A DNA stretch of 64,000 nucleotides from Sacculina carcini (lineage: Eukaryota; Arthropoda; Thecostraca; Sacculinidae): contig OU696583.1 in the NCBI GenBank assembly GCA_916048095.2, positions 4,762,750 through 4,826,749 on the forward strand, read 5' to 3'. Under the pieces are notes generated by a model that was given only the letters and a program-made list of their open reading frames with translations, made no database searches and was not told where the DNA came from. The position numbers were made by a program, and so were the translations under genes. Shown in pieces: positions 1 through 10,273 of the stretch. How positions within the stretch are numbered: position 1 is the first letter of the stretch; every line of letters starts with the position of its first letter.

Positions 1-491
1 CACCTGCACTAACAAACACGCACGAACGTTCTGCGCAAGCAACTGCCCTATGGGGCGCACTGCCCCATGGCGCGCACTGCCCAACCCCCTGCATCCCCCT
101 GCTCGCTCATAGCACGTGCATACAACATACACACACTCACACTACCTCGCACACACAAATGGACACCATATACAAAAATATATACCGTACTATATTAAAC
201 ATAGTACAGATGGCTAGCAACGACAAGCGCTATTGGCACGTGATGCCAGAACACTTGCCATAAGCTGGATTGTACCGTCTCTGAAAGTGTCATGTTTCTG
301 TAGATGTGTATGTGTGTGTGTGTGTATGTGTGTGTGTGTGTGTGTGCGTGTGTGTGTGTGTGCACGATTTGCTCGCGAGTGCTCTCCGAGAACAGTGACT
401 ATACGCTGACATTGATATATTGGCTGATAGAGTGCGCGCCATAGGGCAGTTGTTTGCACAGAACGTTCGTGCGTGTTTGTTAGTGAAGGTG
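1..491. repeat. Foldback/MITE-like element with 58-bp inverted ends
   Basis: Bases 1-58 are the reverse complement of 434-491 with only a few mismatches; both arms contain GAACGTTCGTGCGTGTTTGT or its complement. The centre holds a (TG)n run and no coding frame. This is the shape of a short non-autonomous element or foldback repeat. The left arm starts at the window edge, so the true end may lie further left. No transposase relative is visible. Confidence 0.7.
306..362. repeat. (TG)n microsatellite
   Basis: Nearly pure TG dinucleotide run with a few TA and CG interruptions, located between the inverted arms of the foldback element. Confidence 0.95.
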
Positions 492-610
492 TTTTAGTGG
501 GCCATGTTGCGTTGTGATTGTGTTGAGTTGTGATATCTTGCTTTGTTGCTAGAATTTAAGTACACGCGCTGGTGGTATATACGCTGACATTGCTATATTG
601 GCTGATAGAG
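400..610. repeat. 33-bp direct repeat pair
   Basis: A 33-bp sequence containing ACGCTGACATTG and TATTGGCTGATAGAG occurs at 400-432 and again at 578-610 with one mismatch. The first copy abuts the right arm of the foldback element and the second lies about 90 bases beyond it. This could be a duplicated flank or a tandem remnant. From about 611 to 1117 the sequence is AT-rich and I see no gene. Confidence 0.6.
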
Positions 611-1117
611 TTCCTCATAAAGTAAGTAATTACGGTACATATCTGCATTGTAATTGTAGTACATACCATTGCACATAATTGTAAAGTACATAGTAAGTAG
701 TACATATCTGTGTTTTACGACTAATGCTAAATTGTTCATGTGAAATATAATAAAATGTACTAACAACAATCAAGTTTGATATTTAATGTAAAATCAATAA
801 CATACATTGTGGTTCTAGCTGGGACAATTTTGATTTCAATTGGGACAAATGAAATTGTAAAATGTATAGTGTATTTTATTATTAACCTTGAATCGGAGCT
901 AATCCAAATCACTTAAAAGATCATTTTGATGTAAATATAATGGACTTCATCAACAAATATATCCCTACATGACAGCTTCTTAAACTATATATATTCTTAA
1001 ACATAAAACGTTAATTGATATCATTTGCATGAGTAATAAATTTGTTACTAAAACACTAATAAACAATATGATTATGCACTATCAATGCGACTACCACCTA
1101 AATTTGTAAGAGTTACC

Positions 1118-1392
1118 AAATTGATTTTCACTTTTGCCAAATTGATTTTCACTTTTGCCAAATTGATTTTCACTTTTGCCAAATTGATTTTCACTTTTGC
1201 CAAATTGATTTTCACTTTTGCTAAATTGATTTTCACTTTTGCCAAATTGATTTTCACTTTTGCCAAATTGATTTTCACTTTTGCCAAATTGATTTTCACT
1301 TTTGCCAAATTGATTTTCACTTTTGCCAAATTGAATTTCACTTTTGCCAAATTGATTTTCACTTTTGCCAAATTGACTTGTAAATGGTATAG
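1118..1392. repeat. 21-bp tandem array, about 12 units, with a transposon-type end
   Basis: Units beginning aaattgattttcac repeat every 21 bases from 1118 to 1370, nearly identical. The array ends in TTGTAAATGGTATAG (1378-1392), exactly the end of the Tc1/mariner copy at 20783-22774, whose termini are also built of 21-bp units. I therefore read this as a terminal array of a related element inserted at a TA (1390-1391) inside a reverse-transcriptase remnant. A clean left end is not visible. Both strands stay open through the array because 21 is a multiple of three; this is not a protein gene. Confidence 0.75.
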
Positions 1393-1865
1393 TTTTTTAG
1401 CAAAATAGAATGATCCAACGTATCGAACACATTGGAGAGATCTAGGAAGACGACCACCATTTGATCTATATTTACGAGACATTTGTATATATGATTTGTT
1501 AATTGTAGAACTGCGGATTCAGTTAAATATAATTTGCCGAAGCCATCTTGAGATGAGGTCATGAATTTGTTGGTCTCTAGATACTTGGTTAGCCAAATAA
1601 TGACAATTTTCTCAAACAATTTATTGAAAGCCGGTAAGATATATATATGGGTCCAAAGTTTTTGATGTTTTGCGGATCCCCGGGTTTTGGGATCGGGATT
1701 ACTTTCGCCACTTTTAGTCTGGAAATATGCCAATTTAAAGTCTTAGATTGATTACATCGGTTAGCGGAGGAGAGATAGATTCACAAACAGTTTTCAGCAA
1801 AAATGGAGGAATATCATCAATGCCCGAGAGTTAAATAAACTCAGAAATAGTTCATGAGCATAGAA
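1393..1865 (-). pseudogene. Non-LTR retrotransposon reverse transcriptase fragment
   Basis: The minus strand reads, with stops and at least one frameshift, the fingers and palm start of a non-LTR reverse transcriptase: a GIDDIPP-like block near 1830, a PIPKPG-like block near 1690, then LPAFNKLFEKIV, a SQDGFGK block and FLDLSNVFDTLDHS, which corresponds to the D-x-SKAFD motif A of this family. The sequence is cut at the low-coordinate end by the 21-bp array; the YADD motif is not present. Only a decayed segment remains. Assignment to a clade (CR1/L2/Jockey range) is inference. Confidence 0.75.
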
Positions 1866-2137
1866 AAAAGTGGATTCATCTAGGTAAATTTCAAAATTAC
1901 AACATTCAAACTCGTTGGTATAAGCAAAATCTGACAATAATAATCTTCATGTCTTCCTAATAAATGATGATTGATTGATGATAATGAAAATGATTTATGG
2001 CTCTCCATTGCTGCTTTGGGCAATCTTGATTCGATGTCAATTAATGAAATTAATGAAAACGATCAAATTGAATGAATACGATCAAATGAATGAACACTTG
2101 TGTGGAACGAGAGCTAGCAAATTAAATCTGTCTGCCG

Positions 2138-2290
2138 AAATTTAGAACCACGTTATTTAGAAAACGTGAAATCAGTTATGGTCCTGAACTGTTCCATAGT
2201 CTGCCTGAAAATATTAACATTTTGTTAAATTGTAATAATTTATTATTATTTAAAAGATAATATAAAAAATATTTATTAAATTATGAGTCT
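2138..2290 (+). pseudogene. Non-LTR retrotransposon C-terminal remnant
   Basis: The plus strand reads TTLFRKREISYGPELFHSLP followed by ENINI and, after a frameshift, YKKYLLNYES. This matches the conserved tail of non-LTR reverse transcriptases, in which an R-T-x-Y-G-R-R-S-F block is followed by a WNSLP block and an F-K-x-x-L-K-x-YLL end. It is on the opposite strand to the neighbouring fragment at 1393-1865, so the two derive from separate insertions. A similar tail occurs at 32835-33000. Between 2290 and 2680 I see no gene. Confidence 0.6.
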
Positions 2291-2688
2291 CAAGTTATGT
2301 ATGAGTAACTCAGGTATATATATGGATATTTGTGTATAAATGCATGTTGATATGTGTATATGACTTACTGTTTTTATTATGTTGATACAATGTGTCGTAA
2401 ATGTGACTTGTCTTGCTATATGCCATGTATAGTATATTGTCTTCTTCTCTTCATGTTCAGCAAGTCGGTTTAAATTGATTACTTAGGTATATTATATTTA
2501 AATGTCAGAAAAGAAGCCATATATATTTTATGAATATGGCTTAATCATACTTTGCCCATAATTTGTTAAATGAGTGTAATATTTAAATTTATATGTGGCA
2601 ATAAACATGAAACAAACAAACACATACACACACACTAGTTGCAAGCGATGTTTGCACAGTTTCCCGTTAAGCCACACCTGCAAGTGCC

Positions 2689-2805
2689 CATATTTGGGTG
2701 CTCTGATTTTGAGCATTTCCAGAAACTTTCTCTTGATCTCCTCGCGAATCTCGAGAATCTTGGTTTCATATGAGTCGAGCGTCATCACCACGGCTGAGCA
2801 CGACA
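2689..2805 (-). CDS. Possible host exon, unknown protein
   Basis: The minus strand has an acceptor-like gtgctcag at about 2806, an open stretch encoding VVMTLDSYETKILEIREE followed by a lysine-rich, probably helical segment, and a donor CAG|GTGTGG at about 2688. Both introns would be phase 1, which fits the candidate exon at 3210-3358. Mixed composition without transposon motifs makes a real exon plausible, but no family is recognised and no further exons could be linked downstream. Confidence 0.25.
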
Positions 2806-3046
2806 TACAAATATGCTGCAACACACGAACACACAAACATACACGGCGCTAGACCATTGAAATACACCGTACCAGACCTCCAGTTTCCATCAAGAAGGAT
2901 TACTGGCCAATAAAGAAAATACAGAGAACAATTGACAAATCAATTACAATTCACAAAAATAACAATATTTCGGAGCATGAATATACAACCAGAAACGGAT
3001 GCAATTTGTCTGAATTGGACACGAACATGGGTGTAGATCCTGGGGG

Positions 3047-3070
3047 TATGGGGGTATATATACCCCCATA
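3047..3070. repeat. 24-bp perfect palindrome
   Basis: A perfect palindrome centred on GGGGGTATATATACCCCC with matching TAT/ATA outside it. It lies in a G/C-run region (3023-3110) otherwise lacking features. Confidence 0.9.
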
Positions 3071-3209
3071 TCCCACATAAACCCCATGCCCCCCACAAAT
3101 TGTCTGGGGACTATGAATGTGCAATTATACCGCCGATAATTCTGCTGATTCAGCAAAAATAACTACACGAAAAATGTAAAAAATTATATTAAAAAAAATT
3201 ATACTTTAC

Positions 3210-3358
3210 TCAAAATACTTTTCATTGAGGTATGTGTGTTGTAATTGAATAGGCCGACAATGGTTGAGGGTGTCATGTAATTGACCACTGAGCCAACTTT
3301 GAACACTATTGCTGAATGATGGCTGTCATCCCCCGAGCCTCGACACAAATATACACCC
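3210..3358 (-). CDS. Possible host exon, unknown protein
   Basis: On the minus strand a good acceptor (ttcgtttccag) precedes an open stretch encoding GVYLCRGSGDDSHHSAIVFK and the following VGSVVNYMTPSTIVGLFNY segment; a donor-like A|GTAAAG follows at 3209. The exon would end in phase 1, compatible with the start of the candidate exon at 2689-2805. A third open piece at 3715-3793 has a good donor (CAG|GTACAA) but the wrong phase to join directly. No protein family recognised; treat as a hypothesis. Confidence 0.25.
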
Positions 3359-3969
3359 CTGGAAACGAATATAGTTGACATAGAGTACAAGAAACGCACA
3401 ATTTTATTATTGATAAAGATTAAAGAATGATCAAAGATGTTTAGGCACTAAAAATGGTAGAATAGGCAGACAATAAGGCACAATAAAACAGTTGAATATA
3501 GGAATTTATCAAAACCGAGACAAATATTAGTATTCATGAAATTACTATGATAACACATACTAACTAGTGTTTGTCCACAGTAAACATTATTCAAATATTT
3601 TCAAAAGTCAAATTGTGTCCACGATCGGAGAGCAGATACTTGAAGAGATAAAAGAGGTTTCGTCGTCTACAAACGTGATTGGGGCATATTTAAAGTGCGG
3701 AATAATAATTGTACCTGAATAAGGCACATATCCAAAGTTGTCCAATTCAATGAGCTTGGAATTGTTTTGTGGTTGCACATATATACGCGACATAGAAACC
3801 GATGTTTTTTAAGTCATGCAAAAAATTCAAATTATGAAAATGCTATATTTGGGATGTTAAATGAATTATTTTAATCAACACAAGAGTTATTCATGCTATT
3901 GATGACCCTATCAAGTTGAATTATCATTTAATATACACAATAAAATTGTTATAATGTGTCTGAAAACCC

Positions 3970-5270
3970 TAATATCATTGTTTGCAGGGTACTGTGCAGC
4001 ACTTCTATGTACAGTACAGCTTTGCATTCAAAGTTTGTTAAACAATTATTGAGTTAATCATTGTGTAAGAAAGCAGGGTTTGAGAACCGTTCTTTCTGCA
4101 AAAAATATGAAACTGTTTAAAAAATAACAACAGGTGGCATAATTTGTATTATTTTTCACACATTACCTTTTTCCTCCCAGAAATGAACTACTTTGATTAT
4201 AATAACTTTCATTATTTCATTCAGCAGATCATTATTTGCAAATATAAAAGTACAAACACTGCAAATATTTACACAAATACTACAAATACGCACACAATCA
4301 AGCAGATCACATTAATCAGAGTGGCAATCCTGACCAGAAAAACGGGCAATATTTTCGTGCAGAAAAAAACGACTGAGGAAATATATTTAATGTACAAAAA
4401 AGTATTTGAACACAAATAACTACATAAAAGAAACCATCATCCATAAAACCAGTTCTAAAACAGGTTATTAATAAAAAACAATAAATTTGGTTCAACTTTC
4501 CTTGATCTGCCGCCAATTGTTTTCAAAATCTCAACATATACGAAAACCGTTTTGAAAAAAAAGCGATTTTGAAAAAAACCATGGTTTAAAAAAAAAGTTT
4601 AAATGGATTGGTTTATTAATTCGCTCATACCAGCAGGCTACTTGATATACAAAATGTATTTGAACGTACATCAATCAAATCTATCTTCCATAGAGACTGT
4701 TCTAGAAAGCATTGTTTCATTAAAAAGCGTTAGTTTAAATAAACGTTTGTCAAAAAAAACACTTGACCAACCAATTAACTTGTCTTGTTCTGCTGTCAAT
4801 ATTTACTGAACCTGTACATTAATAAAACGAATTTAAAACGAGTTTTAAAAAAATCATTGCATTTTTTCATAAAAAAACCATGGTTTCTTTAAAAAAAAAC
4901 ATGATTAAACAATGAATTTGTTTTGTTCTGCTGACAAACTATTTCAAATATCCACATCATTAAAACCATCTATTAAAATCATGGGTTTTCTCAACGACAA
5001 AAACTAAACCAACGGACCCGGATGTACATTCATACAGTCTCCTGGGATATTTATGGATAAATATTTGTGTTTTTTATACTATTATCAAATTATCTTTGAA
5101 ATTAGACACGTAAAGATGTACAAAACATCAATTAAACTCATTTCTATGTACTAAAATACAACACCCGACGATAATTGGGGCTAATTAAAAAAACCATACA
5201 CAAAAAAACCCCTAAAAACATGTTTTTTGCAAAAATAAACGAATAAAGAACGGTTTTTGCATCCCTAGTT
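3970..5270 (+). repeat. Dispersed repeat R2, longest copy
   Basis: AT-rich repeat of about 1.3 kb. Its first half (about 4060-4560) reappears inverted at 62054-62600, and its second half (about 4860-5270) reappears inverted at 34130-34530. Landmarks are an agaaatgaactac block, a gagtggcaatcctgac block, a ttttgttctgctgacaaact block and an end reading gcaTCCCTAG. The terminal TGCATCCCTA resembles the ends of some hAT-type elements, but no transposase is present. It carries no gene. The right end at about 5265 is clear; the left end is approximate. Confidence 0.75.
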
Positions 5271-5683
5271 GCACAGCATCTTCATTTCCCTCGAGTGAGC
5301 TTCTGAGCTTCGCCTATACATCAAGCCCATTTCACTAGGAACTTGATTTATGCTGTGTATAGTGGCCTTAAACTCGGTAAATGTGGTCTCCAATAATATA
5401 TTGTTTGCTATTTATCAAATAACGTGGGGTAATATCAAAAAGTGCGATGTAACGCAGACATACACATATACCAAATGGTGCTACCATAAACACAAATACT
5501 CCTTTCACACAAGGCAAATGGCCATTTGCAAATTGAATTGAACCAAATGAAATCTGATTTGATCCAAATGAAATATGATTGACAAAATTGAACCTAAATT
5601 GAAAAATGAAAACAAATTGTATCTAAATCTAATAATTGGCTGTTAATTATGCCGGAAATGATTTGTATTTGTATATAATGAAT

Positions 5684-5726
5684 CATTTCGAGCCAAGGTA
5701 ATGACTCATTACCTTGGCTCGAAATG
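5684..5726. repeat. 43-bp perfect palindrome at an R3 boundary
   Basis: Two 21-base arms (CATTTCGAGCCAAGGTAATGA and its complement) flank a single central C at 5705. The right arm is the beginning of R3 copy 1; R3 copy 2 at 6389 starts with the same arm but lacks the inverted partner. It can form a cruciform or hairpin. Confidence 0.95.
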
Positions 5727-6150
5727 CAAAATGAAGATAATTCATGGAAATATAAATTTATTTACACAAATGCATTTACGACAAAGTTTGATTACATATG
5801 ATAGCTTCGCGCTCGCTCGTTAATCGCCGAACACGGCGCAATACTGGTTTATTTAGATGTGTGATATGTAGTTGCTGAGAAATAGAGAAAAAAGTACCGA
5901 AAATCGGACGCGTGGAGTTTAAATAAAATTTTGAATGTAGATTGAATATTTTTCCATTTTAGATGTTTTAGGTTTATTTTTGGCTATGAATTATAACCTA
6001 TCTTGTAAAAAAGAAAATTCTCTACACAGTGGTATAATTTGTATTGCTGTGCCATTTCTGGTTTAGGAGGACTCGATAGCAGAATATTGAACACATTTTT
6101 CGCATTTTTCAGGGTTCATTTTGTCTTTTCACCGCTATAACTTTTTGCCG
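5706..6150. repeat. Dispersed repeat R3, copy 1
   Basis: This block and 6389-6835 are direct repeats with about 90 percent or higher identity by eye. They share cattaccttggctcgaaatg, gcgctcgctcgt, a gccgaacacggcgc hairpin-like piece and gcgtggagtttaaat. Their second halves match 47640-47990. Between the two copies (6150-6388) is AT-rich sequence with a gtggcacgtggcacgtgcca block and no gene. Confidence 0.85.
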
Positions 6151-6388
6151 AGACTATGCCGAATCATGTCCGTACCCAGTGTGGCACGTGGCACGTGCCA
6201 TACGCCCTCTTATAATTTAGCAGAAAACTTTGCCCATGCTTTTTGAGTCTTATATCTGTGGAACCGTAAGCCCGATTAACAAGCGATATTCTTTGTTGGG
6301 TAGCAATCTCCGTCGAGGACTGACGAAGATACATCGATGGAACAAATAGAAGACGCGTCCCATTCCATCATGGAAGTGGGGAACGTCA

Positions 6389-6835
6389 TTACCTTGGCTC
6401 GAAATGCAAAATGAAGATAATTCATGGAAATAGAAATTTATTTAGACAAATGCATTTACGACAAAGTTTGATTACATATGATAGCTTCGCGCTCGCTCGT
6501 TCATCGCCGAACACGGCGCCTTACTGGTATATTTAGATGTGTGATATGTATTTGCTGAGAAATAGAAAAAAAGTATAGAACATCGGACGCGTGGAGTTTA
6601 AATAAAATTTTGAATGTGGATTGAATTCTTTCCCATTTCACATGGCTTAGGTTTATTTTTGGATATGAATTATAACCTATCTGGTAGAAAAGAAAATTAT
6701 CTACACAGTGGTATAATTTGTATTGCTGTGCCATTTCTGGTTTAGGAGGACTCGATGGCAGAATATTGACCAAAATCTTCGCATTTTTCAGGGTTCATTT
6801 TGACTTTTCACCACTATAACTTTTTTGGTTTTCTT
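6389..6835. repeat. Dispersed repeat R3, copy 2
   Basis: Direct duplicate of 5706-6150, followed by ttttgacttttcaccactataac as in the other R3 copies. Non-coding. Confidence 0.85.
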
Positions 6836-7225
6836 TTTAAAATATAAAAGTTAGCCTATCGTGATGGTGGTGTAAGTGCTGTAGTCTACAGCAGGAGGTG
6901 CTGTTACGATAGTTTGATTCACGCACGTGCAGTTCACCCGCGCAACTTATTTCAAATTTTAACTACGCTTGCCTGTCAGTTTTCGTTTTGCGCGTGCGTG
7001 TGTGCGTGATAGGAAGCTGCGCATGATATGAGTTCATATTAGCAAGGTGTATGCGATTTTGTGTGGTGTATTCTGAAAATGTATTTGGTTTGGTACATTC
7101 TATTTTGCGAAATAATCGGAGGAACAAGATTTGATGTGAATGAATCAATTTTGATGTCGATTTATATGAAAAACGGTCAAGACAAGACACAAAGCACAGC
7201 AATGAACACAAGACAGTATAATTTT

Positions 7226-8512
7226 TCAAGATATCTCCACGAGATCTTCTTGTTTTATCGCTGCTGAGAAATACCGCTCCACCCTGTTGGTGAAACCGTG
7301 CAGCTGCTTCTGGTCAACTTGGCTGATACAACCCAGCGCTATATTTTCCAGCAGCTGCATCCTCTGTTCGGCCAGTGAGAGGGTAGCGTTTTCTATAGCA
7401 GTGAGGCTCAACAATCCAGGTATTTCTTCTCTCAGCCTTCTTTTGATGTGACACTTCATACAGCTCCACAGCAGCTCAATTGGATTCAACAGGTATGAAT
7501 ATGGAGCCATTATGAGAAGCTGCACATCATCATGCTGTCCAAATACCTCATCAATGTTGCTGTGTGCTGGAGCATTGTATATGCTCTTGCTGGAGCATTG
7601 TATATGGTGGGCTGGTGAATTTCGGCTTGGCGACATTCGTCTATGAGACAACGAAACCATTCCGGACAGTTTGGTTTGTTGAATGAGCCTCTTTGCGTGG
7701 ATATCAATACGAGTCTGGAAGTCGTAATTGCACCGATTATGTGCAAGTTTGGTCCTTTGCTAGATGGCTGCACTACAGACTAAAGGGGGTCCTCGACTTA
7801 CGACGGAGATCAGTTACTATGTCTCCGTTGTAACCCGAATTTTGACGTAAGTCGGGACACATTCCATGTATATACGTAAGCCTATATAAGCACTGGTCAC
7901 TCACATGTGTTAATGCAGTATGTATACATGTGTATACAATACACATTGTCGTATCCGCGAAACGTCGCAAGTCGAGACCGTCGTAAACCGAGGACCCCCT
8001 GTACATGTTCCCACTTTAGATCTTCCTTGGTTCCGCCTACAATACAGGTTGAAGTTGGTCTCATCGACCCATACGGGAGTCCACCTTCGGACCGGATGCG
8101 AAAAAGTTCTCATGTATATGTCGCCCTCTTCCTTTTGTTCACTTCGCTGTTCATCGCGCTGACCGTACTGTTTTCAGAGAAAACATTTCTCCATCCAGCC
8201 AATTTTTGATGGTCTCTATGCACACCTGACATCCGTGCACATCATTGATCTTAATTTGTAATTCTGCCAATGTGATTGAAGGCGATTTCTCCACTTCGGT
8301 GATGGGAGTGTGTATCATTTTGCGTTTGCGTTTGAGTTTTTTGCGTAGTTACCTCCCCGACGTTTCGGTAGGTCCTGATTCTTCCTCAACCAATGATACA
8401 CAGTCTTGATTTTCACTTCTAAAGTACTAGCAACATTTTTCAAATCATTCTCATTGTGGTATGCTTCCATAATCCTTTTTCTATCATTATTACTGATTTT
8501 ATTATACTTCAT
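7226..8512 (-). pseudogene. Tc1/mariner-type transposase, copy 1
   Basis: The start (ATG at 8512) encodes MKYNKISNNDRKRIME and a helix-turn-helix region containing VKTVYHWLR-like KIKTVYHWLRKNQDLPKRR. The middle carries TPVWVDETNFNLYCRRNQGR with the first catalytic Asp, and is then cut by a MITE (7783-8001). The remainder has NAPAHSNIDEVFG (the Asp before it is lost by a local rearrangement near 7570-7600) and NPIELLWS with the catalytic Glu. A duplicated TATATGCTCTTGCTGGAGCAT-like segment and frameshifts break the frame. It would have encoded about 350 residues, a DDE endonuclease for cut-and-paste transposition. Copy 2 (21129-22177) is the same protein. Confidence 0.85.
7783..8001. mobile_element. 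219-bp MITE inserted in the transposase
   Basis: Inverted ends (gggggtcctcgacttacgac and gtcgtaaaccgaggaccccc) flank a non-coding centre. TA duplications lie at 7781-7782 and 8002-8003. Comparing with copy 2 of the transposase, removing the insert and one TA restores the reading (gggaacatg-TA-gtctgtagtg), so the boundaries are well supported. The ends resemble pogo/Tigger-type MITE termini; that family assignment is from memory. Confidence 0.85.
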
Positions 8513-8794
8513 TATTACTTTTGCACTATTAACACTAGCTACCTGATAAGTTGTATCAAGTACTATTGTCAAATGAAACATGACATACCTGAGAAAATTT
8601 CTGCTCAATCGACATAAGGTTGCCGAATCTTATTATTTTTAATATGAACACCCTTGTTTTCGATGTTTTTTATATATATAAAAACTCATTTTTTAATTAA
8701 ACTTTAATTTTTTCACTTATGTTGAACATGGATCAAATCAGATTTAATTTGGAACAAATCAAATTGCAAATGGTATAGTGTTCGCCACCAGTTT

Positions 8795-8870
8795 TTCGTT
8801 GTGGCGGACACTAGCGTCCGCCACTAGTTGCCTCGTATGAGAGGCCAGGCAACGGCGTTAAGCAACTGAT
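8795..8870. repeat. Foldback repeat fragment (GGCGGAC...GTCCGCC)
   Basis: A hairpin made of ggcggac and gtccgcc around actagc is followed by gccactagttgcctcg. The same words recur at 19975-20175. This is a small dispersed foldback repeat. From 8870 to 9359 the sequence is AT-rich and I see no gene. Confidence 0.6.
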
Positions 8871-9364
8871 CCGTTGAGTGAAATTTGAAAGCACATGACA
8901 TAGCAACCATGGATCCTCCAGTCTGTTGTTTCTCACAGATCTTTTTATGTACCAACTGGGCAATAGGATAGGCCGATTTTTTAATTGATGTCAGGTAGAT
9001 TTTGCAGATATTTCGAATATATTTATTGTATTGCGATTATTACCATACGTTTTTCCAGGGATTAATTTAAATATTGCATTTTTCAATCACTTCAGAGTGC
9101 GTGATGTGTATTTTACACCAGATAAAATATTAAATTAAATACGAATTGTATTATTTTTGTGTTGTATGTGTGACTATGCCGTGGGTATGAACACAAATAC
9201 AAACTCAAAATTTAATACAATTGTAAGGCATAAGCCGAAACGGCTTGTTTTGGAACGCGTAGCCTGTATGCACGGGAACGGTCTATAATTCAATATAATT
9301 CAAGTGAGAATAAATAAAAGTATTGTATACGAGCACGTTTTTGCAGATTATTAATTCAAGGTTC

Positions 9365-9528
9365 TGTCACATATGTATGTATGTATATGTGAGTGTGTGT
9401 TATGAACGGTGCGTGACGTCACACATCACGCCACTATCGTGGGAGTGGCTTGACGGTGCGCACGCGGGGGCTCGGCAGTGTGGCGCAGGGCAGTCTGCAA
9501 TACATGGTCGTATGATCAACATGTTACA
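9365..9528 (+). repeat. 5' LTR of element A
   Basis: Begins TGTCACATATG, ends CATGTTACA; about 93 percent like the 3' copy by eye. Contains the gtgacgtcac palindrome (CRE-like) at about 9414-9423. Confidence 0.93.
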
Positions 9529-9540
9529 TGGTGTCAGAAG
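9529..9540 (+). other. Primer-binding site of element A (tRNA-Leu type)
   Basis: TGGTGTCAGAAG directly follows the LTR. Its complement is CTTCTGACACCA, which to my knowledge is the 3' end of animal tRNA-Leu. Beyond 12 bases (GGTCC) the match stops. Confidence 0.7.
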
Positions 9541-9622
9541 GGTCCAGTAGATTTGTGAGTGATTTTTGAGTGTGTGTGAGTGGTGTCGTTTCTCTGGGAG
9601 TTTTCTTGTGCGGATTTCAAGG

Positions 9623-10273
9623 ATGGCATCTAGACAGCCTCCGGAGCTGGGGCTGACCTCACCTGTGTTAGCGTCGGAGTGGAATGCATGGAGGAGAGAC
9701 TGGACATATTTTGCTGCGGCAAAATAATTGTGCAAAAAAGCCGGTGGCCGTGCAAGTGCATTTTTCAATTGTGCAGGACGGCAGGCTCAAGAAGTGGCGT
9801 CTCATTTCAGTTGGACGGAAACGGATGGTTTGGACGTGCTGGTTCAAGAATTTGAGAAGTACTGTGCGCCGCGCAAGAACGAGGTGCTCGAGCGGTACCG
9901 CTTCTACCAGCGGGTGCAGCAGTCGGGAGAAACGGTGAGCGCGTACGTGTCGGCATTGAAAAAACAAGGAGCCCTATGCAATTTTAAAGATCTGGTCAGC
10001 ATGCTGAGGGACCGGCTAGTGATGGGCATAGCAGATAAGGCGGCCCAGAAAGCGCTGTTGCGTGAGACCGAGATCACTCTGGAGTCTGCACTGAAAATTG
10101 CCCTGTCGGAAGAAGCGGCCAAGCGGGACCAGCAGGTCATCAGCGGCGATGTGATGATATCGGCGACTCAGTCCAGCGTCTGTGAGATCAGTGACATGAC
10201 GGAGGTGGAGGCGCGCCAGTGTCGTTTTTGCCGGCGGCGCCACGCGATGCGGCGTGAGCTGTGTCAGGCCTAG
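9623..10273 (+). pseudogene. Gag of element A (stop-interrupted)
   Basis: The ATG at 9623 opens MASRQPPELGLTSPVLASEW, typical of the capsid start in this gypsy group. An in-frame TAA lies at 9725-9727; reading continues in the same frame through LVQEFEKYCAPRKNEVLERY and the SGETVSAYVSALKKQ block that marks the capsid of these elements. The first knuckle (CRFC...H...C) is followed by an in-frame TAG at 10271-10273, and a second knuckle (CNACGRMHNF) lies just after it. The TAG might once have been a readthrough site or may simply be a mutation. Gag and pol share one frame until about 11000. Confidence 0.85.

Larger units (their letters stand above)
5521..8775 (-). mobile_element. Tc1/mariner-family transposon, copy 1 (decayed, with nested insertions)
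   Basis: The right end reads AAATTGCAAATGGTA followed by a TA at 8776-8777, and the left end (CATTTGCAAATTG at about 5523) is its inverted counterpart. Two 21-bp subterminal units containing TGATCCAAATGAAAT remain at each end. Subterminal sequence 5580-5680 matches 22500-22610 of copy 2 in inverted orientation, as does 7050-7225. Foreign sequence interrupts the element: repeat R3 (5684 to about 6840), an unidentified piece (about 6841-6960) and a 219-bp MITE (7783-8001). The transposase runs on the minus strand from 8512 to 7226 and is broken. Confidence 0.85.

Noticed and set aside
1118..1392. Possible CRISPR array
   Set aside because: The units are directly adjacent without unique spacers, and the window is eukaryotic. 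The same holds for the arrays at 20801-20920 and 22613-22757.
1072..1482. Long open frames on both strands with perfect seven-residue repeats
   Set aside because: They arise because the 21-bp tandem array has a period divisible by three and contains no stop in these frames; the array is a transposon-type terminal repeat.
3608..3793. Open minus-strand frame with a good donor (CAG|GTACAA)
   Set aside because: Its phase does not fit the candidate exon at 3210-3358, and no acceptor or homology was seen. Not annotated as an exon.
10271..10273. TAG between gag and pol of A as a programmed readthrough site
   Set aside because: Possible, but it lies between two zinc knuckles and the copy has two further stops (9725, 10606), so simple decay is the better explanation.
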